DNA from: Pseudorasbora parva
Lineage: Eukaryota > Chordata > Actinopteri > Cypriniformes > Gobionidae
Assembly (NCBI RefSeq): GCF_024679245.1
Contig: NC_090174.1
Coordinates: 42,850,188 to 42,914,187, forward strand
Reading direction: 5' to 3'
Length of the DNA: 64,000 bases
In this document: piece by piece, positions 63,958 through 64,000 of the stretch
Layout: each line of letters opens with the position of its first letter
How positions within the stretch are numbered: the stretch's first letter is position 1
Notes under the pieces: model-generated
What the model saw: the letters and a program-made list of their open reading frames with translations, nothing else
What the model was told of the DNA's origin: nothing
The model's database searches: none
Program-made: the position numbers and the translations under genes

Positions 63958-64000
63958 GTATGTTTGTCTGTTATAGGACAACTTAGTTTGAATAAAAAAT

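Overview
The window is AT-rich, intron-dominated vertebrate DNA. It is very probably from a cyprinid fish (carp, goldfish or zebrafish group). The evidence is the density and type of its short DNA transposons: hAT-like elements with 8-bp target duplications, TTAA-flanked miniature elements ending AGG/CCT, long dinucleotide tracts, and the teleost 3' tail ending in GTCGCTTTGGATAAAAGC. Genus and species cannot be fixed from the sequence alone.

One gene is firmly recognised: arvcf (armadillo repeat protein of the p120-catenin/delta-catenin family), on the + strand. Its first coding exon (25357-25569) encodes the start methionine and the conserved N-terminal coiled coil. A probable non-coding exon lies upstream (23452-23567). 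A second start, encoding only seven residues (43793-43813), sits 18 kb downstream behind a GA/CT-rich leader and ends in the same phase. I read it as an alternative promoter for an ARVCF form without the coiled coil. The rest of the window to 64000 is arvcf intron; no further arvcf exon was seen.

Upstream on the same strand are two phase-compatible exons (13190-13302 and 22856-22983) of a gene I do not recognise. They encode what looks like the C-terminal tail of a protein, with the stop codon 0.5 kb before the putative arvcf leader exon. A possible alternative last exon with an AATAAA signal lies at 20228. Earlier exons of this gene lie outside the window or were not detected.

The remainder is a layered record of transposon insertion. 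The main elements are a hAT-like element carrying a nested element (560-1778), a palindromic element holding a 51-bp minisatellite (6177-7056), a degraded hAT carrying a TTAA element (9508-11014), a hAT inside a hAT with both target duplications intact (32798-35333), and a three-layer nest (39.0-40.8 kb). One TTAA family carries a broken THAP DNA-binding domain. No tRNA, rRNA, CRISPR or prokaryotic feature was seen. Most long open frames are chance or tandem-repeat artefacts.
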